This document shows positions 10,969-21,679 of a stretch of 64,000 nucleotides of DNA, piece after piece. Location of the stretch: positions 597,855,038-597,919,037 of the forward strand of contig OZ010786.1 in NCBI GenBank assembly GCA_963932465.1, written 5' to 3'. A model generated the notes under the pieces. The model saw only the letters and a program-made list of their open reading frames with translations. It was not told the DNA's origin and did no database searches. Position 1 is the stretch's first letter, and each line of letters begins with the position of its first letter. This stretch comes from Maratus speciosus (taxonomy: Eukaryota > Arthropoda > Arachnida > Araneae > Salticidae). Both the position numbers and the translations under genes were made by a program.

Positions 10969-12760
10969 TTTTTTTACACACAACACAAAAGTGTTGGTAT
11001 TCAAAATACTAAAAAGAAACTTTACGTTTGGATGATTAATCATCATCCTTTTAATCTATAAAATAAGTTATCGCTTAATTTTTCTGACACGAGTTATTTA
11101 AAGAATCGAAGTGATTTGAAAAGTTCTTAAGTCACTGCAGTGAGACAAACTTAAAATACGTGTGAAAATTTCTTTTCTCATAAAAGTTTTAGCCTTATTG
11201 AATTGCAAACATTCTGCGATTGGTGCGAATTTCTGCAAATGGTTCGGTCCCAATTAAACCACACTGTTTCAAGCATTTACATCTATTGTTCATATCTACA
11301 GAAGCACAAACAAATGGCGGAGAAGTATAAAGGTAGGCACAATTTATAAGACAGATTAAATTAGTTGTGAATTACAGGAAAGGAATAATAATTGTATGAT
11401 AATTGATTCATTAAGTGCCACATACACTAAAAATTGCAGATGAAAATAAAAGAAAAATGTTTTTAGATTTAGTTTTCAATAACTTAGTTTAACAAATTTA
11501 ACAAATAGCTTATACAGCGTGTATGTATACGCCTATATATTTACATACTAGTAAACAACATATAAAGAATTAGTGCAATATTGATGGATACTTTCTCCCA
11601 GACTTTTATTTCCGTGTTGTGGGCGGGAGGAGGAGGGGATATCTATAAAATCATCGAAATTAGGTATTTAATTCGATAAAAAATGGATACTAACACAGCT
11701 AGAAAAACATGCATGGATGGGGGAGTGGTTAGTTGTCAATATTAATGTAATGTATTGTACGCATTTTTTTTTAATATGGTTTTAATTACAATATTGGGAC
11801 AGAGGATACCATAAACCACCTCTTGGGTATGAAACTAGAAAGGGAAGTCAGTAGGGCCATTTTAAACACTGTTTATTAAGTTCATTTAAGTTTATCAAAA
11901 TTTAACGGCCTATTTGTAAATTATTAAAACAAACATTTAAATAATTTTTAATTGTAATTTCGTTATAAGTATAGTTATGTTGCATTTACAATTCATTGCA
12001 AAGCATCAAAAAGATCTCGTTTACCGCATCCTTTTAGCTCTAAGATGGTTTTGTTTTAGTCAACATCAACATGTAATTTATAAACTAAAGAATTTTCGTT
12101 AACAATTCCACTCTAGTTTACCAACCTAAAGTATATTTTCATTAAGGTTGTCAGGAAAATGTTATTATTATTACTAATAGGTATTTAAAAAAATAGTAAT
12201 AAATTTTCTTAATATATATATTTAGATGTATACATATATTCATTTTCATATGTAAATAAAAAAAAAAAGAAAATTGTAAAATATTAAGTTTAGTGTTATT
12301 TCAAAATTATATTTCTTCCAAAAGAAAACATTTTTAATATTTGAGAACAGAAATGAATAAATAATATTAATTTGTCCTCATAAATTTTAACAATTTTCGT
12401 TCAGAAAAGGAAAATCTTTTTTAAAGAAAATAGCCATATTTTATGATTTTTTTTATAAAAACCATATTTACAAAAAAAAAAAAAAAAAAAAAAAAATTGA
12501 AAAAAAAAAAAATTTATCTATAGTCGTGTAACCTAATTTAGAATTAAAAATAATTTTACAAAATGTACATAGGTCACTTTTAAAGTTCAAATATTGACTA
12601 AAGGCATATTGAGACGCAATGCATTTAAATCTGCGAAGAAAACGCGACAACTTCCATATGAAAAGTGTTACATAAATTTTTATGTAAGTTTTTCACTTTT
12701 AATTGTTACAAACTCCTTCTTCTAACATTTTATTCAAATGTTTGTGATGAAAAAGAATAT
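10969..12760. other. AT-rich noncoding DNA
   Basis: No gene is supported. A short possible first-exon pattern (ATGGCGGAGAAGTATAAAGG followed by TAGGC) occurs at 11314-11333 and is discussed as a weak lead. Poly-A runs at 12472-12511 are simple sequence; the reverse-strand frame across 12468-12650 is an artefact of them. Confidence 0.45.
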
Positions 12761-12949
12761 GACATTATGAGGTACATTGTAAATGTTTTGATAGGTATAC
12801 TTGTGAACGCCCTCACAATAAAATACACGGCGGATTAGGATTATTTGAAGAGAAGCGCCCAGAATCAGCTTTATTATTATTATTATTATTATTATTTTAA
12901 ATTATGAAATATAATCATGAAATAAACTAATCTAAGAATTTTTCTCATA
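12761..12949. repeat. Dispersed repeat R2, copy 1
   Basis: The segment around GTTTTGATAGGTATACTTGT through GAAATAAACTAATCTAAGAA matches 23263-23425 in the same order, with substitutions and a (TTA)n expansion at 12870-12896. Possibly the 3' part of a retroelement; not identified. Confidence 0.6.
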
Positions 12950-12953
12950 TTAA

Positions 12954-13153
12954 CCCTAGAACTACCGGAAATTTTACTCAAGTTTTATAAAAACATTCTA
13001 CACCAGAATTTTTACTTAAAACTATTTAATTTGTTTATTTAACTTATTATTGTCTGATTTATACATTTAGTTTGTTTTGAAGAAATTTCTGGTTTGAATA
13101 AATATTTTGAATGTACATATCGGGTCCAATGGACCCGTCTGGTAGACGGAAGG
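12954..13153. mobile_element. piggyBac-like MITE (TTAA target)
   Basis: A 200-bp insert lies between two TTAA tetranucleotides (12950-12953 and 13154-13157), the piggyBac target site. Ends are CCCTAGAACTACC and, inverted, CCTTCCGTCTACC. A perfect hairpin CGGGTCCAATGGACCCG lies near the right end. No coding capacity. Confidence 0.7.
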
Positions 13154-13157
13154 TTAA

Positions 13158-14345
13158 TCAACATCATATGCAAGACAATTTTTAAACATATAAAAAGAAA
13201 AAAGAAATGTCGAAATGTTTAAAATAAGATATAATAAAAGGCATAATAAAGATATGAGCTTCTACGAGCTATTTTTCAGCGAAAAATTGAAACCGTTAAT
13301 TTTTATTTATTTTATTTTTTTGCCAACGAGGCAGACTTTCCCTGTATAATAATAAAAAGAAACACAGAAATAAACGATACTTTCCTTTGGGATTCAGATG
13401 GTGAAAGCAGAACCAAGAGATATATTTAATAATATTTTTTTTATTTTTTTTTACTTAAGTAAATTTATTTCAAATAATGTCAAGCTCCACAATACTTGCC
13501 AACTTACTTCACAATGAGATTTAAATAATCTTTCCAAAATTAGAAGAACTAATTAACACCTTGATTCTTCGAATTAAAGTACTAAAATTGACACATTGAG
13601 CACGATTAGGAATTACTTTCTTCTTTTAAACAGGAAGCTCCGCCCACATGTACGAATTTTGCTTTTACACTACTTACCGAATGTTTTTATGTATTCGTGT
13701 TTATATTAGAAATGAATCTACAATAGATTATACATTTGCTGTTTCTAATCTAAGTACGCATAGCTTGCTAATTCTATAAATAGGAATACCGCGTATATTT
13801 TTAGAGTAAATGCAGCTTATATAAAATACATATTGCAAAAACAGCGTGCGGGGGGTGGAGATACCATATTCAAAAGCTGCTTCGTGGCATCTCCACTCTT
13901 GAATCTATTAATAAGAAACCCAAATGTGGCAAAATTATTTTAATAACTGCAAGTGTCGTTTTTAAACACTGAAAAAACGACATTGCGTTTTGATTCAAGC
14001 AACAGCAAGAACAACAAAAAGGCTAGAAAATTTCCTTAAATATTTTAGATTTTTTTTCTTTTAAGGCACCGTGCTATTTTCAAATAATTTATTCAGTTGA
14101 TATGAACGTGAATTGTAATTATCTCTTAATACATACTTTTGAAAGTTTATTCAATTCCTACTATTAGTTCACACTCTCCCTATATTTATTTATTTATATA
14201 TCTTGTTCAAATATTCAATCGTTAATAAAATACTTATTATTCATCCTATCAAGTTGAAACAATTTTTTTTAAAACTTGTACTGGATGACAATAGATGTTA
14301 ATACAGATTTTTCAAATATTAATTCATTAATTAAATTTTAATTAA
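13158..14345. other. AT-rich noncoding DNA
   Basis: A stretch near 13245-13290 (ATGAGCTTCTACGAGC) resembles repeats at 34270-34300 and 34930-34965 (AAGCTTCTACCGGCTC). A purine/G-rich patch GTGCGGGGGGTGGAGAT lies at 13847-13863. Nothing else recognised. Confidence 0.5.
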
Positions 14346-15351
14346 CTAGGGGCCTCTGCCCCCTACGAGTTACGCTCGTCAACCCCCGTTCAGACACCGC
14401 AGACTCTAACAGCACGATAATTTGATCGGCTTTTGAAAGATTTCGGAAGACTGAATTATAATTTGAATCTGAGAATTATAATCTGACGTAATTTTCACCA
14501 AACTTTTCTTTTCCTTTTTAACATTCACGTAAAAATACTTTGTTAGAAATTAAATATTATGATCATCTTACAATATCAAATAAATGTCTCGAGCAATTTT
14601 TTAATTTAAACTGTTTTGCAATATTATTTTTTGTTCATTTTATATAATAAGTGACGTAAATGTGACGTAAATTCTCCTATTTAAGACTTCTAACGCATGA
14701 TGAATTTATTATCTTACAATATTCTGTCTCTTTTAAAATTCACGTGTAATTATAGTTTTTATGACGTAATTTTCAACGAGTTCCTGCTTTTTATATTTTC
14801 TGTTTATAATAGTCACGTGTAAAATAAATTTTTAATTTGAAGTAAACATTATTGTTTGCGCTGTTTATACAACTTGGCAACAGTTTAAATTAATAACATT
14901 TTCTAAAATTTGTAAAAAATATCTCTCGAAATGCTGAAAATTTGAAATTAAAATTGAAATAAAACCTCAAAAAATGAGTCAAATAAGAAAAGTAAATGCA
15001 ATCTGCACATCGGGAACTTATAACGTATAAAATGATCTAAAAATGACTAAATTCTCATGTATAGTTTTTGCTACAATAAAACTTTTGTAATGGAACGATT
15101 TTGTCCAACTTTAGCATTAAATATCTCTTAAAATATTTCTTCGACTTGAAAACTGTCTGCATCAGCGTGTTTATCAAACATTTCTCTATAATACGACCGA
15201 TTTTCATATTTTTGTATGCAACAGTTTTTTTAATATTAACGATGGAAGGCCATGCTTAAACACTCAAAATGATGTGGATCTACCCGGAATATCTACGCAG
15301 ATGTTCATTGGTCCATTTCCAAATCAAAACTTTTTTTTATATATAGAAGGA
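14346..15351 (-). mobile_element. Probable non-autonomous Helitron
   Basis: Read on the minus strand the segment begins TCCTTCTATATATAAAA and ends with a hairpin (GGGGGCAGAGGCCCC, stem GGGGC/GCCCC) running into CTAG, with A before the start and T after the end. These are the structural hallmarks of Helitrons: 5' TC, 3' hairpin followed by CTRR, insertion between A and T without target duplication. The roughly 1-kb body is non-coding, without Rep/helicase, so it would be mobilised by another element. The short 3' hairpin-to-end distance is at the edge of what is usual, so confidence is moderate. Confidence 0.55.
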
Positions 15352-15482
15352 TTAATTTTAGTTTTATATGGGAGACAAAATGGCAGCCATTGGTTATTGA
15401 ACAGCATTTAATGCATCTTCATATCTATAAAGGGGTTACCATAGGGGGGACCCTGTTCTGTCACCAAATACCGCCAATTTTG

Positions 15483-15553
15483 TCGCCAACTTGGCGATAT
15501 ATCGCCAAATTTGGCGACCAAAATGAGTCTCAAATGTGACGCCAACTTGGCGA
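15483..15553. repeat. Cluster of TCGCCAA/TTGGCGA palindromes
   Basis: Three palindromes in 71 bp: TCGCCAACTTGGCGA at 15483-15497, TCGCCAAATTTGGCGA at 15502-15517, and CGCCAACTTGGCG at about 15540-15552. Extra half-sites flank them (CCGCCAATTTTG at 15471, TTTCGCCAAATT at 15566). The even spacing suggests either a local hairpin array or a protein-binding cluster. Confidence 0.75.
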
Positions 15554-16036
15554 TACCTCTAATATTTCGCCAAATTCCCATAGACTTCCATATTAAACCT
15601 ACTTGCTTACAGAAAATCAACAATTCGAGATACTTTAATGCAACAAAAACTAATATTAGCTTAAGGGATTATATTAAATTTTTCTTTGAAGACCTAAGTA
15701 GGAATTGACTTTAAAAACAAAATTTTTATATTACTTGTACATTTCATTTAAAAAATATATATCCACTTTAAAGAATAATTACAGGGTAAATATGTGGTAC
15801 CAAAATAAATTCAACTTTCTCTGTTTTTGTGTATAGCACATAGAAAAATGGAACATGTTGTTACTGGTAAAACTGAATTATTAAATGACATTTTAAACGT
15901 CACGTACATTTAAAATTAATCATTTCAATAACGAATAACATACTTTCTTCAAAATAACAGTAAATTTAATATTAAATTCTTAAATTATAACTTTAAAAAG
16001 TCGAATTTGATTTTACGTTCAATCTTCACGATAAAG

Positions 16037-17590
16037 AATAAATCTCATTTACGAGATGGGAAGATATTTAGATATTTTTATTATTGTTGATTAAAAAACA
16101 AGCCATTAGTATTTATTGATGGTGAACGTCAGTTGAATTTTTTTTTTTTTTTTGAATTATTTAACATATCTATAATATAAAAGACAAACATGTCTGCGAG
16201 TAACGCTGACGTCACTTTGACGGTGGCAACAGCGGACGATTAAATTAAACTTTTAGTGCATTTTTTTTTTAAACTTCAAATATCGCAAATTTTCAATTTT
16301 AAATCGTCGAATTAGAAAAAAAAAATGTACTTTCAAATGAAATTTGTTTGAAAACTGCATTGCAATTTGTTTGTAAAATGTATCGCTATTTATTAAACTT
16401 TTATTGTTTTTGAAATACCTTTCAGTTATGATTTTAAAAAAACTGTATGTCTATCGCGTGCAGGCGATTACGCAAGATAAATCCGTATGTACTTAAATTA
16501 ATGTAAATAGCTCAGCATTTGTTTCCAGCTTATATGAGATAACGAAATTAAACCATTCATCAATCAACAAATAAAACAATAAAATATAAATAATATTCAA
16601 ATGTAAGACATGCGATCGAATTACGTATTTAAGCCACTAAAATGATCAGTATAGAAAAAGGCTTATTGTAAATAGTGATCTTCGGCGATTTCTGCTACTT
16701 TAACTCCGGGCGCGAGGCCGTTTTTAAAATGTTTAAAAATTTAGAATAAATCTCATTTACGAGATGGGAAGACATTTAGATATTTTTATTATTGTTGATT
16801 AAAAAACAAGCCATTAGTATTTATTGATGGTGAACGTCAGTTGAATTTTTTTTTTTTTTTTTTTTTTTTTTGAATTACTTAACATATCTATAATATAAAA
16901 GACAAACATGTCTGCGAGTAACGCTGACGTCACTTTGACGGTGGCAACAGCGAACGATTAAATTAAACTTTTAGTGCATTTTTTTAAAACTTCAAATATC
17001 GCAAATTTTCAATTTTTAAATCGTCGAATTAGAAAAAAAAATGTACTTTCAAATGAAATTTGTTTGAAAACTGCATTGCAATTTGTTTGTAAAATGTATC
17101 GCCATTTATTAAATTTTTATTGTTTTTGAAATACCTTTCAGTTATGATTTTTAAAAACTGTATGTCTATCGCGTGCAGACGATTACGCAAGATAAATCCG
17201 TATGTACTTAAATTAATATAAATAGCTCAGCATTTGTTTCCAGCTTATATGAGATAACGAAATTAAACCATTCATCAATCAACAAATAAAACAATAAAAT
17301 ATAAATAATATTCAAATGTAAGACATGCGATCGAATTACGTATTTAAGCCACTAAAATGATCAGTATAGAAAAGGGTTTATTGTAAATAGTGATCTTCGG
17401 CGATTTCTGCTACTTTAACTCCTGGCGCGAGGCCGTTTTTAAAATTTTTAAAAGTTTAGAATAAATCTCATTTACGAGATGGGAAGACATTTAGATATTT
17501 TTATTATAGTTGATTAAAAAACAAGGCATTAGTATTTATTGATGGTGAACATCAGTTGATTTTTCTTTTTGAATTATTTAACATATCTAT
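16037..17590. repeat. Tandem array, ~0.7-kb unit, 2.2 copies
   Basis: Unit starts (GAATAAATCTCATTTACGAG) are at 16037, 16744 and 17459, giving periods of 707 and 715 bp; copies 1 and 2 are near identical apart from poly-T length. Each full unit contains TCTATAATATAAAAGACAAA followed by CATGTCTGCGAGTAACGC, which looks like a Helitron 5' terminus. The third copy is cut after ~130 bp, just before the LINE target site. A ~0.7-kb head-to-tail array starting with a Helitron-type terminus may reflect rolling-circle concatemers; this is inference. Confidence 0.8.
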
Positions 17591-18061
17591 ATTGATGGTT
17601 GATTGATTTGTTGACGGTGAACAGTGAACAGTGAACAGCAGTGCAGTTCAATGGGATACCTAGTAGCAGTGCTACTCCACTCCCTGTAGATGAGTAAGTG
17701 TATAGCAAATCCTAGAGGAGCCATGAGGAAAGAGTTTAAGCGTAGTACATAGTACTACAATAAAAAATAGAGAAGATAAAATTTTTAAAATAAATTAAAA
17801 TATGGAGAGGCTGAAAATTTCTGAGAGGGTAATCCGAGGACTACAGTATAAGTATAAGTAAAGTTAAAATTAATGAAAGATAAAGATAAAAAGAAGATGT
17901 TAACACTGTTCATAACATAGCAAGACCGCTCCAAGCAAAGCAGGAGAAATATACCAAATCCCTTAAAACCAAAAAAGGCTGTTTTCAGCGCCATACATTA
18001 TAAGTATAAAAATTACAGTGAGTAAAAGGCTTTACCAAGGTAAAGCAATATAGATAGGATA

Positions 18062-18093
<32 letters not shown>

Positions 18094-18144
18094 ATAAATT
18101 AAGAAAGAAAAGAGAAGAAAATAAGTATCAGCCGAAGAGCGCGA

Positions 18145-20403
18145 CTACTCTTCGATAATAGTAGTATATCGGTGTCTCTTACGTTTAGATGGGCTGAGAG
18201 CATCATAATCCGGTAACTCGTAAATAATTTCATTAGGGACTTTATAAAGCTGGCTGTGAAATTTTTTAGAAAGAAATTTAATACGTCTGACCAGAGAGGT
18301 AGTTTTGAGATCGTTTCTGATCGTGGTGTTCCGAAGAAATCGAGATCCATTTCTGATTCGACGAAGTTGGCCGTTGTGAAGCTCAGAAAGCCGGTCCATA
18401 CTTGTTCTACAGAGGAAGCCCCACACCGGGCAGCCGTAAGTGATGATGGTTAAAATACAGGCATTGTAGATTAAAAGCTTGTTATGGTAGGACATACTAG
18501 GGCTCCTTAAAAGAGGAGAGAGACTTTTAGCTACCCCCGAGGCTTTACCGCGGATGTTAAGCATATGTTTTTTGAAGGTAAGGCGTTTGTCAATGACAAC
18601 CCCCAGGTACTTAGCATCATCAGACCAAGGGATGGTAGTGTTGTTAATGGTTAGTCTATTGGGAACAGTAAAAGTACGAGAAAAGTAGACAGCTTTGGTC
18701 TTACTTTCATTAAGTTTGACACGCCACTGATTGCACCAGTCTATGAATAAATTTAAGTGATTTTGTATGTTTTTATAAAGTAAATATGGATGGTGTGCCG
18801 CAGCATAAATGGTGGTGTCGTCCGCATAAAGGGCCAGTAAAGTTAGAAGAGTACGAGGCACGTCAAAAAAGTACAGATTGAAAAGGGTTGGGCCTAAGAT
18901 TGATCCCTGTATAATACCACATAAAATAAAGTGTAGATCCGATAAAATGTTGTTTATGCGGACGGAGAATGAACGGTCGCCAAGATATGAGAAAATAAGG
19001 TGTATAAGTCCGGATGGAAATCCAAGCCGAATTAATTTGTAAATGAGGCCTTCATGCCAGACTTTATCAAAGGCCTTGGCGATGTCCAGAAAAATGGCAG
19101 CAGTTGGCTTTTTTGCATTGAAGTTTTCACTGAGGAATTCAACAACGCGCAAAAGCTGGTGTTGTGTGGAGTGGCCAGCTCGGAATCCAAATTGTTCCGG
19201 TGGCAAAATATTGTGTTCGTTAATGAATTTGTTAATTTGCAATCTAATGACGCGTTCAATAACTTTAGAAAGGCTAGAAAGCAGACTAATAGGACGGAAA
19301 TTAGTGGGATCGTGAAAGTTGCATGCAGGTTTAGGAATGGGGCAGATGATAGATTTTTTCCAAGGTTTGGGAAAGTAGCAAGATTTGAGAATAGAGTTGG
19401 TGAGTTTAGTAATATAGAGGATACAGTTTAAGGGAAGTTGTTTAAGAGCAAAATTAGAAATATTGTCGTACCCAGGGGATTTACGATTATTGAGTTTTTG
19501 GATAATGTTATGGATAACAATGGGTTCAATAGGGGGGAGAGGCTCAGGGGGGGTGGCAAGGAAGTTACGAACAGTATCATTGACATTATTAAGGTGATTT
19601 TGACTAGCGAGGAAGGGATTAGGTGAGAACTGTTTCTCGTATGAGTTAGCCAAGCAGTTAGCCTTATCTTTATCAGTATAAGCAGTAGAGTTATTAGAAA
19701 TGAGGGGGGGAATGGGAGTATAGTTATTATTAAGTTTCTTTTTAATACGCCAGAGAGAATTATCCTCGCTAGATAAGTTTTCAAGAAAATTTTGCCAACT
19801 TTTTTGTTTTTCTTTTTGGATAAGGGTCTTAATTTTATTATTTAATCTATTGACAGCAGTTTTGAGGGCAGGGTCTCTGGAGGATTGGTAAAGCCGTCGG
19901 AGGTTATTGCGATGGTTACAAATATTGCGGATATAATTTGGAAGAAAAAAGGTATTATTATTTTTAAATTTGGTGTAGGTTGCATGATTTTGGGCATTAA
20001 TGATGGTTTTTTCAAGTTTAATAACAGCATTGTCAATATCAGAATTGTTGTTAATAATTGGAAATGTGAGGTCGGCATCATTGAGATAATTTTTAAACTT
20101 GTTCCAATCAACAGCAACAGAGGGGGGGGGGAGTAATAGGATTGATGAGGTCAATTTTAAAGGCGACAGGATAGTGGTCAGAGCTGAGGTCGTTAATGAC
20201 AGAGGTAGAAATAGGAAAAGTAAGGTTTTTAGAAATAGCAAAATCAATAGTGGAAGGATGGCATCTACGATTCCAGGGAATGTGGGTAGGAGTGGAGGGA
20301 GCGTGCAGACTAAGGTTGTTTTGTGAGATAAAATTATGGAGTGATTTACCCCTAGCAGTTGTGGAAAAACAGTTCCATTGCGTGTTATGTGCGTTATAGT
20401 CAC
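18145..20403 (-). CDS. LINE reverse transcriptase (Jockey-type)
   Basis: A 752-codon open frame. The reverse-transcriptase domain copies element RNA into DNA at the nicked target. In order from the N-terminus it shows FRPISLLSSLSKVIERV (fingers), the FGFRAGHSTQHQLLRVVE motif typical of Jockey-like elements, FLDIAKAFDKVWHEGL with the first catalytic Asp, a GIIQGSILGPTLFN motif, the LYADDTTIYA catalytic motif (the YADD pair), then KYLGVVIDKRLTFKKH and YGCPVWG of the thumb and connection. The C-terminus ends KRKRHRYTTIIEE with no RNase H domain and no zinc knuckle seen. The first ~90 residues overlap the endonuclease frame and are probably not translated from their own Met; the real protein is likely one polyprotein with the upstream endonuclease, separated now by a one-base shift at 20122-20131. 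No internal stop occurs, so decay is minimal. Confidence 0.93.
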   Translation of the reverse strand: MTITHITRNGTVFPQLLGVNHSIILSHKTTLVCTLPPLLPTFPGIVDAILPLLILLFLKTLLFLFLPLSLTTSALTTILSPLKLTSSILLLPPPSVAVDWNKFKNYLNDADLTFPIINNNSDIDNAVIKLEKTIINAQNHATYTKFKNNNTFFLPNYIRNICNHRNNLRRLYQSSRDPALKTAVNRLNNKIKTLIQKEKQKSWQNFLENLSSEDNSLWRIKKKLNNNYTPIPPLISNNSTAYTDKDKANCLANSYEKQFSPNPFLASQNHLNNVNDTVRNFLATPPEPLPPIEPIVIHNIIQKLNNRKSPGYDNISNFALKQLPLNCILYITKLTNSILKSCYFPKPWKKSIICPIPKPACNFHDPTNFRPISLLSSLSKVIERVIRLQINKFINEHNILPPEQFGFRAGHSTQHQLLRVVEFLSENFNAKKPTAAIFLDIAKAFDKVWHEGLIYKLIRLGFPSGLIHLIFSYLGDRSFSVRINNILSDLHFILCGIIQGSILGPTLFNLYFFDVPRTLLTLLALYADDTTIYAAAHHPYLLYKNIQNHLNLFIDWCNQWRVKLNESKTKAVYFSRTFTVPNRLTINNTTIPWSDDAKYLGVVIDKRLTFKKHMLNIRGKASGVAKSLSPLLRSPSMSYHNKLLIYNACILTIITYGCPVWGFLCRTSMDRLSELHNGQLRRIRNGSRFLRNTTIRNDLKTTSLVRRIKFLSKKFHSQLYKVPNEIIYELPDYDALSPSKRKRHRYTTIIEE

Positions 20404-20818
20404 CAGCTACAAAAGCAAATTGGTGTTGTGAAAAAAGCTGAGTAAGGTCATTAATAGGATATTGTGGACTATGTTTAGCATAAAGAGAAGTAATATTTAA
20501 TTTAGTGTGTGGAAGGTCAAGGACAATACTAGTGTATTCAATGCCACTGACGGGTGTGGTTTGGATTGCGTAGTGTGGAAGGTGACATTTAATGTAAATC
20601 GCAGTGCCGCCCTTTGGGGAATTGGCACGCGGTGTATGATAGAGCTTATAGCCCGAAATGTTTAAGCTGCACTTAGGAGAACCTATTTCTTGAATTAAAA
20701 GAATATCAAATTGTGGATTAAAAGAGATGAAAGATCTAAGTTCGTTAATTTTGTTTTTCATGGAATCGCAGTTCCAAGAAAGAATAAGAAGGGAGCCAAA
20801 GATAGGTGTATTATTCAT
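20108..20818 (-). CDS. LINE apurinic-like endonuclease domain
   Basis: A 236-codon frame with the endonuclease/exonuclease/phosphatase fold typical of LINE ORF2 N-termini, which nicks target DNA to prime reverse transcription. Visible motifs in order: LILSWNCDSMKNKINEL (start strand with the conserved Asn), LLIQEIG (catalytic Glu), GGTAIYIK, ITSLYAKHSP, VAGDYNAHNTQWNC (Asp and Asn of the active site), TIDFAIS, and SSDHYPVAF (the SDH catalytic pair). The frame ends in a low-complexity PPPLCCC read through a 10-C run (plus-strand G 20122-20131); in the other frame the reading continues directly into the reverse transcriptase, so this end is a frameshift, not a natural terminus. The start ATG at 20816-20818 lies 19 bp from the element boundary. 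Confidence 0.92.
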   Translation of the reverse strand: MNNTPIFGSLLILSWNCDSMKNKINELRSFISFNPQFDILLIQEIGSPKCSLNISGYKLYHTPRANSPKGGTAIYIKCHLPHYAIQTTPVSGIEYTSIVLDLPHTKLNITSLYAKHSPQYPINDLTQLFSQHQFAFVAGDYNAHNTQWNCFSTTARGKSLHNFISQNNLSLHAPSTPTHIPWNRRCHPSTIDFAISKNLTFPISTSVINDLSSDHYPVAFKIDLINPITPPPLCCC

Positions 20819-20935
20819 GGTTAGGGAGGTTGTTGACGGTTGATTGATTTGTAAGTATCTAACTACATGTTTTGCATATTGTTTGTGGTGGGAGAGTTTT
20901 AAATTTTTGGAAATAATTATGTGATTTCGTATTAC

Positions 20936-21671
20936 TAAGGATCGACCGAAACATCTTTTTAAGACCGAAATTCGGTAATCTACCTACCTTCGGCCTCAAA
21001 CGAAAATGTCCAATTTTTTTTAATTATTTAATATATACATAAATTAATACGTTTAATTATACGTGTGGCCCAAGTTAACTCTCTGTGCTTCTGACACAAA
21101 CTTTTAATTTTCATATGAAATAAAATGCAATTAATTCATCAACGACACAAAATGATTTTCTAATTATACGAATTTCATCTAATTAAAAAATGTTTTAAAT
21201 ATGTATACATCGATTTATCTTCTATAAGGATTTTTGTAAATGATCATCTGTTATACTAGAACTTTTTCAAAGAGTATTCGAAACACTTTTGCGGTTTCAA
21301 ACTAAAAATTTCTATTGATGTTAACTCTGCAGCTTTTAATGAGCACGTGATAAGCTTCTTCTAATTTTAGTCATATATGCATTTCTTACTTTATAATTTG
21401 CACTCACGTCTTGAGTCAGTCATGACTGATAATTAAAAAGAATTAAGTTCATAGCAATAAATACTGAGTGTCTCATTTCAGCCGATACAGCTGAAATCAA
21501 TGAGTAATCTCGAAAATTTCCGAAAGAAGAAACGATATTTTTGGAATACAGATAGTTTCTGTAAAGTTTCGGTCCGGGCGAATTTTCGACAGCGTTTTCG
21601 CCTATAACGAATTTTCGGCGGAACTCAAAACTTTGGGCCGAAACTGAAACCGTATTTTCGGTCGACCTCTA
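20936..21671. mobile_element. hAT-like non-autonomous element, degraded
   Basis: The left end TAAGGATCGACCGAAA and the inverted right end TAGAGGTCGACCGAAA form an imperfect inverted pair. The candidate 8-bp flanks are CGTATTAC and CTTCTTAC (six of eight match), which fits an old hAT insertion. The subterminal parts repeat TTTTCGG/CCGAAA words (for example around 20967-20996 and 21595-21660). No coding. Confidence 0.55.
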
Positions 21672-21679
21672 CTTCTTAC

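Larger units (their letters stand above)
17612..20837 (-). mobile_element. Jockey-type LINE, full insertion with 15-bp target duplication
   Basis: The insert is bounded by the exact 15-bp direct repeat GGTTGATTGATTTGT at 17597-17611 and 20838-20852. The minus-strand 5' end lies only 19 bp upstream of the endonuclease start codon. The 3' end is not poly(A) but three copies of a 7-bp unit (TGAACAG on the plus strand, 17618-17638); a 25-base A run (plus-strand T, about 18062-18086) lies inside the 3' UTR. The roughly 3.2-kb element encodes an endonuclease and a reverse transcriptase but no gag-like ORF1, which Jockey elements normally have. It may be 5'-truncated exactly after ORF1 or be a single-ORF derivative. 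Only one disabling change is visible: a frameshift at a 10-G run. Confidence 0.93.

Noticed and set aside
19043..20399. Several plus-strand frames of 60-125 codons
   Set aside because: They are antisense shadows of the LINE endonuclease and reverse transcriptase, which have clear catalytic motifs on the minus strand.
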